Assembly (NCBI GenBank): GCA_030590715.1 | Contig: JAUVCU010000006.1 | Coordinates: forward strand, 1-17,192 | DNA: 17,192 nt | From: Lentisphaeria bacterium | GTDB taxonomy: Bacteria; Verrucomicrobiota; Lentisphaeria; Victivallales; JAUVCU01 | Direction of reading: 5' to 3' | In this document: positions 1-6,935 of the stretch, one piece after another | Numbering within the stretch: position 1 is the first letter of the stretch | How the letters are laid out: the number at the start of each line of letters is the position of its first letter | Notes under the pieces: model-generated | What the model saw: the letters and a program-made list of their open reading frames with translations, nothing else | The model's database searches: none | Told to the model about the DNA's origin: nothing | Program-made: the position numbers and the translations under genes

Positions 1-801
1 TTTAACCGGCGACGTCATCAGGAAACCATCCCTCAAACTATTTTTATAAGGAAACTGACCTTGGAAGGTATTAATCTTCACCTCTCCATCATCAACACCC
101 TCTTCTCCCCAAATAAATGGCAACTGCTCCTTACCACCACGAGCAGCATATTCCCACTGAGCCTCAGTCGGCAAACTCATTCCAGCCCACTCCGCATAAG
201 CTTTCGCATCATTCCATGAAACATGAACAACAGGATGATCTTCTTTCCCCTCTACCGAACTTCCCGGTCCAGCTGGCTGAGACCAACAGGCACCAGCTTT
301 CCACTCCCACCAGACAAGAGGATTATTCAAAGAAACAGGACCATCAGTCGGTCTAAAAACTAATGAAGCAGCAAACAAAGCATCTGCAGACGGCGGAGCT
401 GCGCCCGGCGGCATATCCTTCATAAAATCTTCGACAGCCGGAACAATCTCAGCTGTTGTTTTATAGCCAGTCGCCTCAACAAATTTTCTAAACTGCGCAT
501 TTGTCACCGGCGTCTCTGCAATCCAGAATTTATCAAGTTTCACATTATGTAAAGCGTGTTCATCCGGACGAGAAAATTTATCACGACTTCCCATAGTAAA
601 CTCCCCTTCCGGGATCGCGATCATATTCAAACCAGTAGACTCAGCCACTTTCCGAACAGGAGAAATAACAGCCGGGATTTTAACAGAACCATCAGATGCA
701 AAACGTGGCGGAATTTTAGTGCAGCAACTTTCTTCCGCACTTACCAATTGCGAACCAAGAAGGCAAGCAATAAACAAAGAACCTTTACTTATCTTATTCA
801 T
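1..801 (-). CDS. Formylglycine-generating-enzyme (FGE/SUMF1)-family secreted protein, 3' end outside window
   Basis: The first 267 codons are present; the frame is still open at base 1, so the C-terminus is missing. Residues 1-22 form a signal peptide (basic start, hydrophobic core, cut near VSA|EES), so the protein should be exported. FGE-family landmarks follow in order: GEFTMGS at about 66-72, ETPVTNAQF at 96-104, HPVVHVSWNDA at 189-199, LPTEAQWEYAARGG at 210-223, and DGF..TSPV at 258-266. Family members oxidise a sulfatase cysteine to formylglycine or have other oxidase or binding roles. The region that normally carries the catalytic cysteines is beyond the window, so activity cannot be judged. 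A GAGGT ribosome site sits five bases before the ATG. No sulfatase gene lies in this window. The family call is firm; the substrate is unknown. Confidence 0.9.
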   Translation of the reverse strand, partial: MNKISKGSLFIACLLGSQLVSAEESCCTKIPPRFASDGSVKIPAVISPVRKVAESTGLNMIAIPEGEFTMGSRDKFSRPDEHALHNVKLDKFWIAETPVTNAQFRKFVEATGYKTTAEIVPAVEDFMKDMPPGAAPPSADALFAASLVFRPTDGPVSLNNPLVWWEWKAGACWSQPAGPGSSVEGKEDHPVVHVSWNDAKAYAEWAGMSLPTEAQWEYAARGGKEQLPFIWGEEGVDDGEVKINTFQGQFPYKNSLRDGFLMTSPVK

Positions 802-927
802 ATATACCTCAATTATTTTACAAAGTTAGGGTAATATAACTAATTTATAAATACCACCAATCAAGTAGCACTTAGAAAAATTAAGACAAATACACATAAA
901 TAGAGAAAATCACAAAAACATCCAGGC

Positions 928-960
928 ACAAAAAAACCCTGAGATCGAAATCCCAGGGTT
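928..960 (-). terminator. Intrinsic terminator after rplT
   Basis: Read on the minus strand, an 11-bp stem (AACCCTGGGAT with ATCTCAGGGTT, one G-U pair) closes a UUCG-type loop and runs into seven T. On the plus strand the G-U becomes an A-C mismatch, which supports minus-strand use. It ends the thrS-infC-rpmI-rplT transcript. Confidence 0.88.
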
Positions 961-965
961 AAGAA

Positions 966-984
966 AATCCTTCAGAGAAGGATT
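966..984 (-). terminator. Small hairpin just after the rplT stop
   Basis: A perfect 8-bp stem (AATCCTTC with GAAGGATT) has a 3-base loop and lies between the rplT stop and the main terminator. On the minus strand only a short T-rich tail follows it. It could be an auxiliary terminator or a 3'-end stabiliser; its role is uncertain. Confidence 0.4.
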
Positions 985-997
985 AAGTCAATGAAGA

Positions 998-1357
998 CTA
1001 CTTAGCAAGCTGTGCTTTAGCAGTAGCGATAAGTGCTTTGAAAGCAACTTCATCGTTTACAGCCATATCAGCTAGAACCTTACGGTTCAGCTCAATTCCA
1101 GCTTTCTTAAGTCCATTGATAAAAGTACTGTAATTCATTCCGTTAAGACGAGTAGCAGCATTAATACGCACTGTCCATAGACGGCGGTACTGACGTTTCT
1201 TCTGCTTACGTCCAACAAATGCATGAGCCATAGCTTTATCTAGTGCATCATATACTGTACGGATTTGTTTACTACGTGCTCCGTAGAAACCTCTTGCTTG
1301 CTTTAGTGCGCGTTTTCTGCGCTTGCGTGATTGTACTGAACAAGTTACTCTTGCCAT
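998..1357 (-). CDS. rplT: 50S ribosomal protein L20
   Basis: This 119-residue basic protein is full length for bacterial L20, a 23S rRNA-binding protein needed for early assembly of the large subunit. The typical start (MARVTCSVQSRKRRKRALKQA) is basic and extended; the globular C-terminal half carries LNGMNYSTFINGLKKAGIELNRK-like helices at about 72-94. A GGAGGT ribosome site precedes the ATG. It is the last gene of the conserved infC-rpmI-rplT cluster, 50 bases after rpmI, and is followed by two hairpins. L20 is the usual autoregulator of this cluster in other bacteria; whether that holds here is inference. Confidence 0.97.
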   Translation of the reverse strand: MARVTCSVQSRKRRKRALKQARGFYGARSKQIRTVYDALDKAMAHAFVGRKQKKRQYRRLWTVRINAATRLNGMNYSTFINGLKKAGIELNRKVLADMAVNDEVAFKALIATAKAQLAK

Positions 1358-1407
1358 TTTTTCTTACCTCCAAAATGCTGTTTAGTTTAAAACTAAATTC
1401 AAACAGC

Positions 1408-1623
1408 TTATTTTTTCTTTTTCTTCTTAGCGTACGGTAGAGCAGCATTAATACGGCTCATCTCAGTCTTTTTTACTTCACCATCTTTTCCAAGACGCGA
1501 CTTACGCTTCGAACTTTTCTTAGTAAGAATATGACGAGCACCAGCTTTGTTGCGACGGTACTTTCCAGTACCAGTCTTTTTTACGCGTTTCGCAGCACAC
1601 TTTCGTGTTTTCATCTTAGGCAT
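1408..1623 (-). CDS. rpmI: 50S ribosomal protein L35
   Basis: This 71-residue, strongly basic protein starts MPKMKTRKCAAKRVKKTGTGK, the L35 signature, and contains ARHILTKKSSKRKSRLG at about 29-45. It is slightly longer than the usual 64-66 residues because of a lysine-rich tail. An AGGAGA ribosome site lies about seven bases before the ATG. It sits between infC and rplT as in most bacteria. The 81-base gap upstream contains a CTGGCA/TGCCAG hairpin (1659-1678) that could be a regulatory structure. Confidence 0.96.
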   Translation of the reverse strand: MPKMKTRKCAAKRVKKTGTGKYRRNKAGARHILTKKSSKRKSRLGKDGEVKKTEMSRINAALPYAKKKKKK

Positions 1624-1658
1624 CGTTCGTTCTCCTACATTTATACTTTATTTTTTCT

Positions 1659-1678
1659 CTGGCAGAGGCCGATGCCAG
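1659..1678 (-). promoter_or_regulatory. Hairpin in the infC-rpmI spacer
   Basis: A 6-bp stem (CTGGCA with TGCCAG) encloses an 8-base loop 36 bases before rpmI. It is GC-rich compared with its surroundings. No T-run follows it on the minus strand, so it is not a terminator. L20-type translational control acts at this place in some bacteria, but no consensus was matched here. Confidence 0.3.
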
Positions 1679-1704
1679 CCAACAACCAGTACGAAGGCAA
1701 AAAA

Positions 1705-2223
1705 TTACTTTTTACCTCTTGGTGCAAGCACCACTGTTATATTACGACCCATCAGCTTGGCTCCGCTTTCCGCTTTACCTTGCTCGACAAGATCGGCTAC
1801 AGCCCTTTCCATCAAAGCAAACCCAATGTCTTTATGAGCCATCTCACGTCCACGGAACATAAGAGTAAGTTTTACCTTATTCCCTTTCCCAAGAAACTCG
1901 ATTGCATGATTAATCTTGTATTGATAATCATGTTCCTCAATATTAACACGGAACTTAACTTCTTTTAATTTACATTTTGAAGATGAGCGTTTCTGATCTT
2001 TAACCTTCTTCTTCTGCTCATACCTAAGTTTACCGTAATCCATCACACGACAAACATAAGGCTCGCTTTTATCAGAAACTAGAACTAAGTCCATCCCTTG
2101 CTCAGTTACCATTTTCCGTGCATCTTCATAAGAAAGAATTCCGACCTGTTCACCGTCGTCACCGACTACACGAAGTTTGCGACCTGAGAATTTAGGGTCA
2201 CCTGGTTTGATTAACGTAGCTAT
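1705..2223 (-). CDS. infC: Translation initiation factor IF-3, AUA start codon
   Basis: IF-3 prevents 30S-50S joining and checks start codons. The protein is 172 residues, normal for the family, only if read from ATA at 2223-2221. An in-frame TAA lies six codons upstream, GGAGG precedes the ATA by eight bases, and no ATG, GTG or TTG can give the N-terminal domain. The N-domain begins MATLIKPGDPKFSGRKLRVVG and includes GILSYEDARKM; the linker is lysine-rich (KVKDQKRSSSKCK); the C-domain includes KVKLTLMFRGREMAH. Taking the first ATG (2112) would delete 37 residues of the N-domain. Rare AUU/AUA/AUC starts are known for infC and allow IF-3 to repress itself. It lies 69 bases after thrS. Confidence 0.93.
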   Translation of the reverse strand: MATLIKPGDPKFSGRKLRVVGDDGEQVGILSYEDARKMVTEQGMDLVLVSDKSEPYVCRVMDYGKLRYEQKKKVKDQKRSSSKCKLKEVKFRVNIEEHDYQYKINHAIEFLGKGNKVKLTLMFRGREMAHKDIGFALMERAVADLVEQGKAESGAKLMGRNITVVLAPRGKK

Positions 2224-2238
2224 GGGATTTTCCTCCGT
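2221..2238 (-). promoter_or_regulatory. infC ribosome site with AUA start
   Basis: On the minus strand GGAGG is followed after eight bases by ATA and then the IF-3 reading frame. It fixes the start and is the likely point of IF-3 feedback, because IF-3 discriminates against non-AUG/GUG/UUG starts. Confidence 0.8.
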
Positions 2239-2292
2239 TTATTTTACATTTCAAAAAATTCAATTCTATAATTGAGCGACAACATACTACAA

Positions 2293-4023
2293 CTAGAGTT
2301 TATTCTCAACGTCACTTTTAATTTTTTCCACTAAATCTTCCTTAGAGATAGCACCAAGCTGCCCTTCTCTTCTCGATCTAACAGAAACTTGACCATCTTC
2401 CACTTCACGCTCACCAATAACCGCAATGTATTGAATGCGCTGATTACGAGCACCTTTAATCTTTGTCCCAATAGTTTCGTCGCGAAGATCAACTTCAACT
2501 CTAAAACCTTGCTTGCGAAGTTCTGCAGCAAATTCTTGTGCATAATCAAACTGCTCTTCACCAATTGGTAGTAGAGATAGTTGAACAGGAGCAAGCCAAG
2601 CGGGAAAAGCCCCAGAGAAATGCTCAGTAATAATACCGAAGAAGCGTTCAAGTGAACCAAAGAGCGCACGATGAATCATATACGGCTGATGTTTCTTTCC
2701 GTCTTCTCCGATATATGTCATATCGAAACGCTCAGGAAGGTTGAAGTCAAACTGAATTGTTGATGTCTGCCACTCACGACCAATCGCATCTTTAATCTTA
2801 AGGTCGATTTTTGGACCGTAAAAAGCTCCTCCACCCTCGTCAATATTACACTCTATTCCAACTTCATTAACTGCGTTTTCAAGTGATTTCTGTGCGAGAT
2901 CCCACTGAGCGGGTTCTCCAACTGCTTTTTCTGGACGAGTTGAGATGTACGCCTGCACGTCATCAAAACCAAAACTTTTCCAGATATATAAACAGAAACG
3001 TAGAACTTTAGCAATTTCATCCTCAACCTGTGCTGGTGTACAAATGATATGTGCGTCGTCTTGAGTAAATCCGCGAACGCGGAATAGACCGTGAAGTGCT
3101 CCACTCTTTTCGTAGCGGTAAACAGTACCAAGCTCAGCCCAACGCGCAGGAAGTTCGCGATACGAACGACCGCGTGCTTTGTATGCTTCAACATGGAATG
3201 GGCAGTTCATAGGTTTTGGATAGTATTCCTGACCATCAACTTCCATTGCAGTGTACATTCCTTCCTTATAGAAGTCTAAGTGTCCACTTGTTTCCCAAAG
3301 ATTCGCACGACCGATGTGCGGAGTATACAGAAGATCATAACCGTTTTTAAAATGCTCTTCACGCCAGAAATTTTCAATGAGGTTACGAATAAATGCGCCT
3401 TTAGGTAACCATAAAACTAAACCCGGTCCAACTGCATCTGACATTGTGAAAAGATCAAGCTCTCTCCCTAGTTTACGGTGATCTCGTTTTTTTGCTTCTT
3501 CAATTTGCTTAAGGTAAACATTGAGCGCTTTTTTATTCGTAAAGGCCGTTCCGTAAATACGCTGAAGCATTGGATTATTTTCATTACCACGAAAATAAGA
3601 ACCAGCAACATTAAGAAGCTTAACCACACCAATTTGACTCGAGTTTTCAACATGCGGACCACAACAAAGATCTGAGAATCCAGCAATTTCATAGAAAGAA
3701 ATTGTTTCGTCAGCAGGAATATCATTCAGCCGCTCAAGCTTAAAGGTTTGCCCCTGAGCTTTCAGCACATCCTCTGCCTCTTCACGCGAAACTTCTTTAT
3801 AGAAAAACTCATGCTTCATATTGATAATTTTATTAATTTGACCTTCGATCTTTTTCAGGTCTTCCGGAGCCAATGTCACCCCACCCAGATCAAAATCATA
3901 ATAAAAACCATTTTCAGTAGACGGACCGATATCAAATTTAGCGTCAGGATACAATTCCTTGACTGCCGCCGCCATCACGTGCGCCGCACTATGACGAATT
4001 GTTTCTAAAGGAAACTTTGCCAT
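2293..4023 (-). CDS. thrS: Threonyl-tRNA synthetase lacking the TGS domain
   Basis: This class II synthetase charges tRNA-Thr. At 576 residues it is about 60 shorter than E. coli ThrRS, and the missing part is the N-terminal TGS domain: it begins MAKFPLETIRHSAAH, directly at the editing domain. Editing residues H11, H15, C120 and H124 are present. The zinc ligands C274, H325 and H451 have exactly the E. coli spacing (51 and 126). The C-terminal anticodon-binding domain starts near 475. An in-frame TGA seven codons before the ATG excludes a longer protein. An AGGAG site lies upstream, and a TTGAAT-N17-TAAAAT promoter lies about 50-75 bases upstream. It is the first gene of thrS-infC-rpmI-rplT. 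Confidence 0.97.
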   Translation of the reverse strand: MAKFPLETIRHSAAHVMAAAVKELYPDAKFDIGPSTENGFYYDFDLGGVTLAPEDLKKIEGQINKIINMKHEFFYKEVSREEAEDVLKAQGQTFKLERLNDIPADETISFYEIAGFSDLCCGPHVENSSQIGVVKLLNVAGSYFRGNENNPMLQRIYGTAFTNKKALNVYLKQIEEAKKRDHRKLGRELDLFTMSDAVGPGLVLWLPKGAFIRNLIENFWREEHFKNGYDLLYTPHIGRANLWETSGHLDFYKEGMYTAMEVDGQEYYPKPMNCPFHVEAYKARGRSYRELPARWAELGTVYRYEKSGALHGLFRVRGFTQDDAHIICTPAQVEDEIAKVLRFCLYIWKSFGFDDVQAYISTRPEKAVGEPAQWDLAQKSLENAVNEVGIECNIDEGGGAFYGPKIDLKIKDAIGREWQTSTIQFDFNLPERFDMTYIGEDGKKHQPYMIHRALFGSLERFFGIITEHFSGAFPAWLAPVQLSLLPIGEEQFDYAQEFAAELRKQGFRVEVDLRDETIGTKIKGARNQRIQYIAVIGEREVEDGQVSVRSRREGQLGAISKEDLVEKIKSDVENKL

Positions 4024-4070
4024 TTTATATAAAACTCCTATTCAGTTTATTCTTGTAATGCAAAGATGAG

Positions 4071-4099
4071 ATTTTAAATGCGATGTAATTTATATTCAA
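4071..4099 (-). promoter_or_regulatory. Promoter of the thrS operon
   Basis: On the minus strand TTGAAT (4099-4094) and TAAAAT (4076-4071) are separated by 17 bases, a good housekeeping-sigma promoter. It lies just after the rnhB terminator and 48 bases before the thrS start. Confidence 0.65.
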
Positions 4100-4109
4100 A
4101 AGCTTATAA

Positions 4110-4143
4110 CACAAATAAAAATAAGCCTGTAAAAGACAGGTTT
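4110..4143 (-). terminator. Terminator after rnhB
   Basis: A stem of about 8 bp (AAACCTGT with ACAGGCTT, one mismatch) with a 5-base loop is followed on the minus strand by a T-rich tail. It separates the rpsP-rnhB operon from the thrS promoter. It is weaker than the rplT terminator. Confidence 0.6.
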
Positions 4144-4167
4144 AAAAGGAAAGAAAAGACAAAAGTC

Positions 4168-4824
4168 TTAAAATGAGAATTCAGATTGCTCTGGAGGAGG
4201 CTCAAGAACATCTCTAACCGGAGCAAAACTCCTCCGATGTATTTCACAAACCCCAAGCTCATTCAAGGCAGCAATATGTTTTTTTGTTCCATACCCCTTA
4301 TGAGATTCAAAACCATAACCCGGGTATTTTTCAGAATAACCAACCATCAATCGATCACGATAAACCTTAGCCAAAATACTAGCAGCAGCAATCGAGGCCG
4401 ACTTAGAATCACCCTTTACAATCGCCTCAGAAGAAAGAGAAAAGCCAGGAACAGGCAAACCATCGATCAAAGCAAACTCTGCCTCTGGAATCATTGCCAC
4501 AGCTTTCGCCATAGCCATATGAGTTGATTTCAGAATATTAAATTCATCAACATCTTGAGCACTTAACTCCGCAATTCCATACTTAACACCAGGAACAGCC
4601 AAAATCATATCGTACAGTTTCTCACGCATCTTATCTGTGAGCTTTTTTGAATCATCAACTTTTGGTATCTGACTTCCACAAGGAAAACAGACAGCAGCAG
4701 CGACAACAGGACCAGCCAAAGGGCCACGCCCAACTTCATCAACCCCTACAACAAAAGAAACCCCCTGGTCCCATTTTTTTAATTCATAGGACAGGAGGTT
4801 ATCATTTCTCTTTAAAAACTCCAT
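4168..4824 (-). CDS. rnhB: Ribonuclease HII
   Basis: RNase HII cuts the RNA strand of RNA-DNA hybrids and removes single ribonucleotides from DNA. The 218-residue protein has the family motifs GVDEVGRGPLAGPVV near residue 28, DSKKL near 58, IDG near 120, and GDSKSASIAAASILAKVYR near 138. These supply the four acidic catalytic residues (D29, E30, D121 and D139, counting from the ATG). Two starts are possible: TTG at 4827 and ATG at 4824. The ATG is preferred because GAGAGAG lies seven bases before it. Position after rplS is a common arrangement. It is the last gene of its operon, followed by a hairpin. Confidence 0.96.
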   Translation of the reverse strand: MEFLKRNDNLLSYELKKWDQGVSFVVGVDEVGRGPLAGPVVAAAVCFPCGSQIPKVDDSKKLTDKMREKLYDMILAVPGVKYGIAELSAQDVDEFNILKSTHMAMAKAVAMIPEAEFALIDGLPVPGFSLSSEAIVKGDSKSASIAAASILAKVYRDRLMVGYSEKYPGYGFESHKGYGTKKHIAALNELGVCEIHRRSFAPVRDVLEPPPEQSEFSF

Positions 4825-4872
4825 CAAGAAGCTCTCTCTGAGATTATTTTGGTATCAAATCCAAAATTAAGA

Positions 4873-5220
4873 TTAAGCAAAACGCTTCTCTTTAATCTTA
4901 GCAGATTTACCAACCTTATCACGAAGGTAGTAAAGTTTTGAGCGACGTACTTGACCTTTACGCTCAACAGTAACTTTCTCAATACGTGGTGAGTGAATTG
5001 GAAAAATACGCTCAACACCTTGACCAGCAACAACACGACGAACAGTGAAAGTTTCTTGAACTCCCCCACCCTTACGTGCAATAACATCACCAGTGAAAAC
5101 CTGAATACGTTCAGTCTTTCCTTCAACGATTTTTACGTGAACTTTCACGCGGTCACCAACTGCAAATTCTGCAAAATCAGATTTGCACTGCTCTTGATTG
5201 ATCTTATCCAATATGTTCAT
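4873..5220 (-). CDS. rplS: 50S ribosomal protein L19
   Basis: L19 sits at the 30S-50S interface. From the ATG at 5220 the protein is 115 residues, the same as E. coli L19, and matches it through AVGDRVKVHVKIVEGKTER, FTVRRVVAGQGVERIFPIHSP and SKLYYLRDKVGKSAKIKE. An ATG two codons earlier (5226) is in frame, but GGAG lies only two bases before it and seven before the chosen start. It follows trmD after 44 bases. Confidence 0.96.
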   Translation of the reverse strand: MNILDKINQEQCKSDFAEFAVGDRVKVHVKIVEGKTERIQVFTGDVIARKGGGVQETFTVRRVVAGQGVERIFPIHSPRIEKVTVERKGQVRRSKLYYLRDKVGKSAKIKEKRFA

Positions 5221-5264
5221 TATCATTCTCCAGAGCTTACGCTCATGTTTTTGTTTATATCTAT

Positions 5265-5945
5265 TTAATTCTTTAACTTCTGTATCATATCAGGACGTCG
5301 AGCTTTTGTCCTTTCTAAAGACTGCTCTTTACGCCACTCAGCAATTGCCTTATGATTCCCCGACAGCAAAACCTTAGGAACACTAATTCCTTCAAACTCA
5401 GCCGGCCTTGTGTACTGAGGATATTCCAGCAACCCATCTGAATGCGATTCCTCTACTTCAGACTCTGCAGACCCAAGCACTCCAGGAAGCAACCTAACCA
5501 CTGCATCAGTAATAACCATTGCAGCTAGATTACCGCTAGTCAAAACATAGTCACCTATCGAATACTCCCGATCAATAACAGTCTCTCGAACTCGCTCATC
5601 AACGCCTTCATAATGTCCACAGACAAAAATCAAATGCTTTTTCTCAGATAACTCGAATGCCGCCTTCTGGTCAAAAACCTGACCTTGAGGACTCGTCAAA
5701 ATAACCAACGAATCTTCTCTTTTCAAATCCCGAACAGCTTCTACAAGCGGTTCAACCTTCAACAACATTCCAGGGCCACCACCGTAAGGTTTATCATCAA
5801 CAGTTCGATGACGATCCTTCGTATAATCTCTGAGATTAATACTATTTATCTCAACAAGCCCCTGTTTTCTTGCCCTTCCAACAATACTCTCATCAAAAGG
5901 GCCAAAAAAAACATCAGGAAACAAAGTTACAATATCTACCTGCAA
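5265..5945 (-). CDS. trmD: tRNA (guanine-37 N1)-methyltransferase, TTG start
   Basis: This SPOUT-family enzyme makes m1G37 in tRNAs and so prevents +1 frameshifting. Its 226 residues carry VDIVTLFPDVF at 3-13, GGGPGML at 55-61, SPQG at 85-88, the knot segment FVCGHYEGVDERVR at 107-120, SIGDYVLTSGNLAAM at 129-143, and the catalytic Asp region SDGLLEYPQYTRP around D170. The start is TTG: the family N-terminus aligns exactly, TAG is in frame upstream, and no ATG fits. The TTG follows the khpA stop by one base and has no clear ribosome site, which implies translational coupling. The loop usually read as L-[ST]-G-G-E-L-[PA]-A is LTSGNLAA here. rimM, often next to trmD, is absent. Confidence 0.96.
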   Translation of the reverse strand: MQVDIVTLFPDVFFGPFDESIVGRARKQGLVEINSINLRDYTKDRHRTVDDKPYGGGPGMLLKVEPLVEAVRDLKREDSLVILTSPQGQVFDQKAAFELSEKKHLIFVCGHYEGVDERVRETVIDREYSIGDYVLTSGNLAAMVITDAVVRLLPGVLGSAESEVEESHSDGLLEYPQYTRPAEFEGISVPKVLLSGNHKAIAEWRKEQSLERTKARRPDMIQKLKN

Positions 5946-5946
5946 A

Positions 5947-6258
5947 TTAGTCTACAACTTCAACAGTTACACGTTGTTGTAGACGACCTGCAGCACCGCT
6001 AACAAGAGAACGGATAGCCATAATAGTCTTCCCTCTCTTACCAACAACCTTACCGATATCTTCTTTGCTACAGTTAATGCGAATAACCTTCGCATCACCT
6101 TCCTCAACTGCCTTAACCTCTACATTTTTAGGGTTGTCAACAAGAGAACGCACGATATAATCAACAAAGTTCTCTAAGTCTTCCAATCCATCTACTGTTG
6201 GAGTTTTAGCCCTTGCAGACTTACCGCCACCAAATAGTTTTTTAAAGATTCCAAACAT
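5947..6258 (-). CDS. khpA: KH-domain RNA-binding protein KhpA
   Basis: This small single-KH protein has the RNA-binding loop GKRGKT at about 73-78 within KVVGKRGKTIMAIRSLV. It is 103 residues, longer than the usual 75-80, because of an N-terminal extension (MFGIFKKLFGGGKSARAK). KhpA, usually with KhpB, binds RNA and affects cell-division and envelope genes in Gram-positive bacteria. Its place between rpsP and trmD is the conserved one. A GAGG site lies seven bases before the ATG. It is 44 bases after rpsP and one base before trmD. Confidence 0.9.
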   Translation of the reverse strand: MFGIFKKLFGGGKSARAKTPTVDGLEDLENFVDYIVRSLVDNPKNVEVKAVEEGDAKVIRINCSKEDIGKVVGKRGKTIMAIRSLVSGAAGRLQQRVTVEVVD

Positions 6259-6302
6259 TTACACACCTCTTTAAGGTTAAGAAAAGCTATTTCAGCTTAC
6301 GC

Positions 6303-6617
6303 TTAAACAGCTTCTTCAGTCGCTTCAACTTTTTTAGCTGCAGGCTTATTAAGACCTTTTGGAGCAGCCTTCACAAGTTTCGTACCTTCTTTAACGCGTT
6401 TCACAATGCGTTCAACAGTTTCAGAAGCTTGAGCTCCAACAGAAAGCCAGTAATCAATACGATCAAGCTTCACAGTTTCTTCTTTAGACTTTGGGTTATA
6501 AAAACCAACTTCTTCGATGAATTTTCCATCACGAGCTGAACGCTCATCTGCAACAACTACTCGGTAACATGCAGCATTACGTTTTCCGAACCGTTTTAGT
6601 CTGATTTTAACAGCCAT
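6303..6617 (-). CDS. rpsP: 30S ribosomal protein S16
   Basis: S16 is an early-assembly protein of the small subunit. The N-terminal 80 residues match the family: MAVKIRLKRFGKRNAACYRVV, ARDGKFIEEVGFYNP and DRIDYWLSVGAQASETV. The 104-residue length includes a lysine/alanine-rich tail. GAGG lies six bases before the ATG. It is the first gene of rpsP-khpA-trmD-rplS-rnhB and is divergent from rlmN. A candidate promoter lies about 90-115 bases upstream. Confidence 0.97.
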   Translation of the reverse strand: MAVKIRLKRFGKRNAACYRVVVADERSARDGKFIEEVGFYNPKSKEETVKLDRIDYWLSVGAQASETVERIVKRVKEGTKLVKAAPKGLNKPAAKKVEATEEAV

Positions 6618-6704
6618 AATTTTCCTCTTTATTTATATATATTAAGTATATCTATATTGCAAAACATTTTCGTTTTCTTAAACGAGTATTCCAACAGGGC
6701 GCAT

Positions 6705-6732
6705 AATATAATTCAACTTCAATCATCTACAA
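6705..6732 (-). promoter_or_regulatory. Candidate rpsP promoter
   Basis: On the minus strand TTGTAG (6732-6727) and TATATT (6710-6705) are separated by 16 bases, giving a leader of about 80 bases. The region is AT-rich, so chance matches are likely. Confidence 0.35.
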
Positions 6733-6875
6733 ACCTTTTATCAAACTTTTTCAAAACAACTCAGATCTTATTAAATACTAAAGATAAACCTCTGCAAAAC
6801 ACCAGAATAACGCACTAAAAAATACCTTTATATATATAAGGTAAAAGCAGTACACTTTAATGACATCGAAAATGT

Positions 6876-6904
6876 TTGCTACAAACTTGGTGGTAATTTA
6901 AAAT
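6876..6904 (+). promoter_or_regulatory. Candidate rlmN promoter
   Basis: TTGCTA (6876-6881) and TAAAAT (6899-6904) are separated by 17 bases. Transcription would begin about 25 bases before the rlmN ATG. Confidence 0.5.
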
Positions 6905-6935
6905 ACTTCTCATAAATTAAGCCATATTTTAAATT

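Larger units (their letters stand above)
6618..6935. other. Divergent rpsP-rlmN intergenic region
   Basis: These 318 AT-rich bases hold candidate promoters for both flanking genes and an AU-rich hairpin with a T-run at 6817-6843. No credible reading frame was seen on either strand. Confidence 0.6.

Noticed and set aside
2254..2275. TCAATT/AATTGA hairpin with T-run between thrS and infC
   Set aside because: The stem is only six A/T-rich pairs; too weak to call a terminator or attenuator.
3978..4080. Possible missing TGS-coding exon or frameshift upstream of thrS
   Set aside because: All frames there contain stops and the region carries a promoter; no TGS-like peptide was found.
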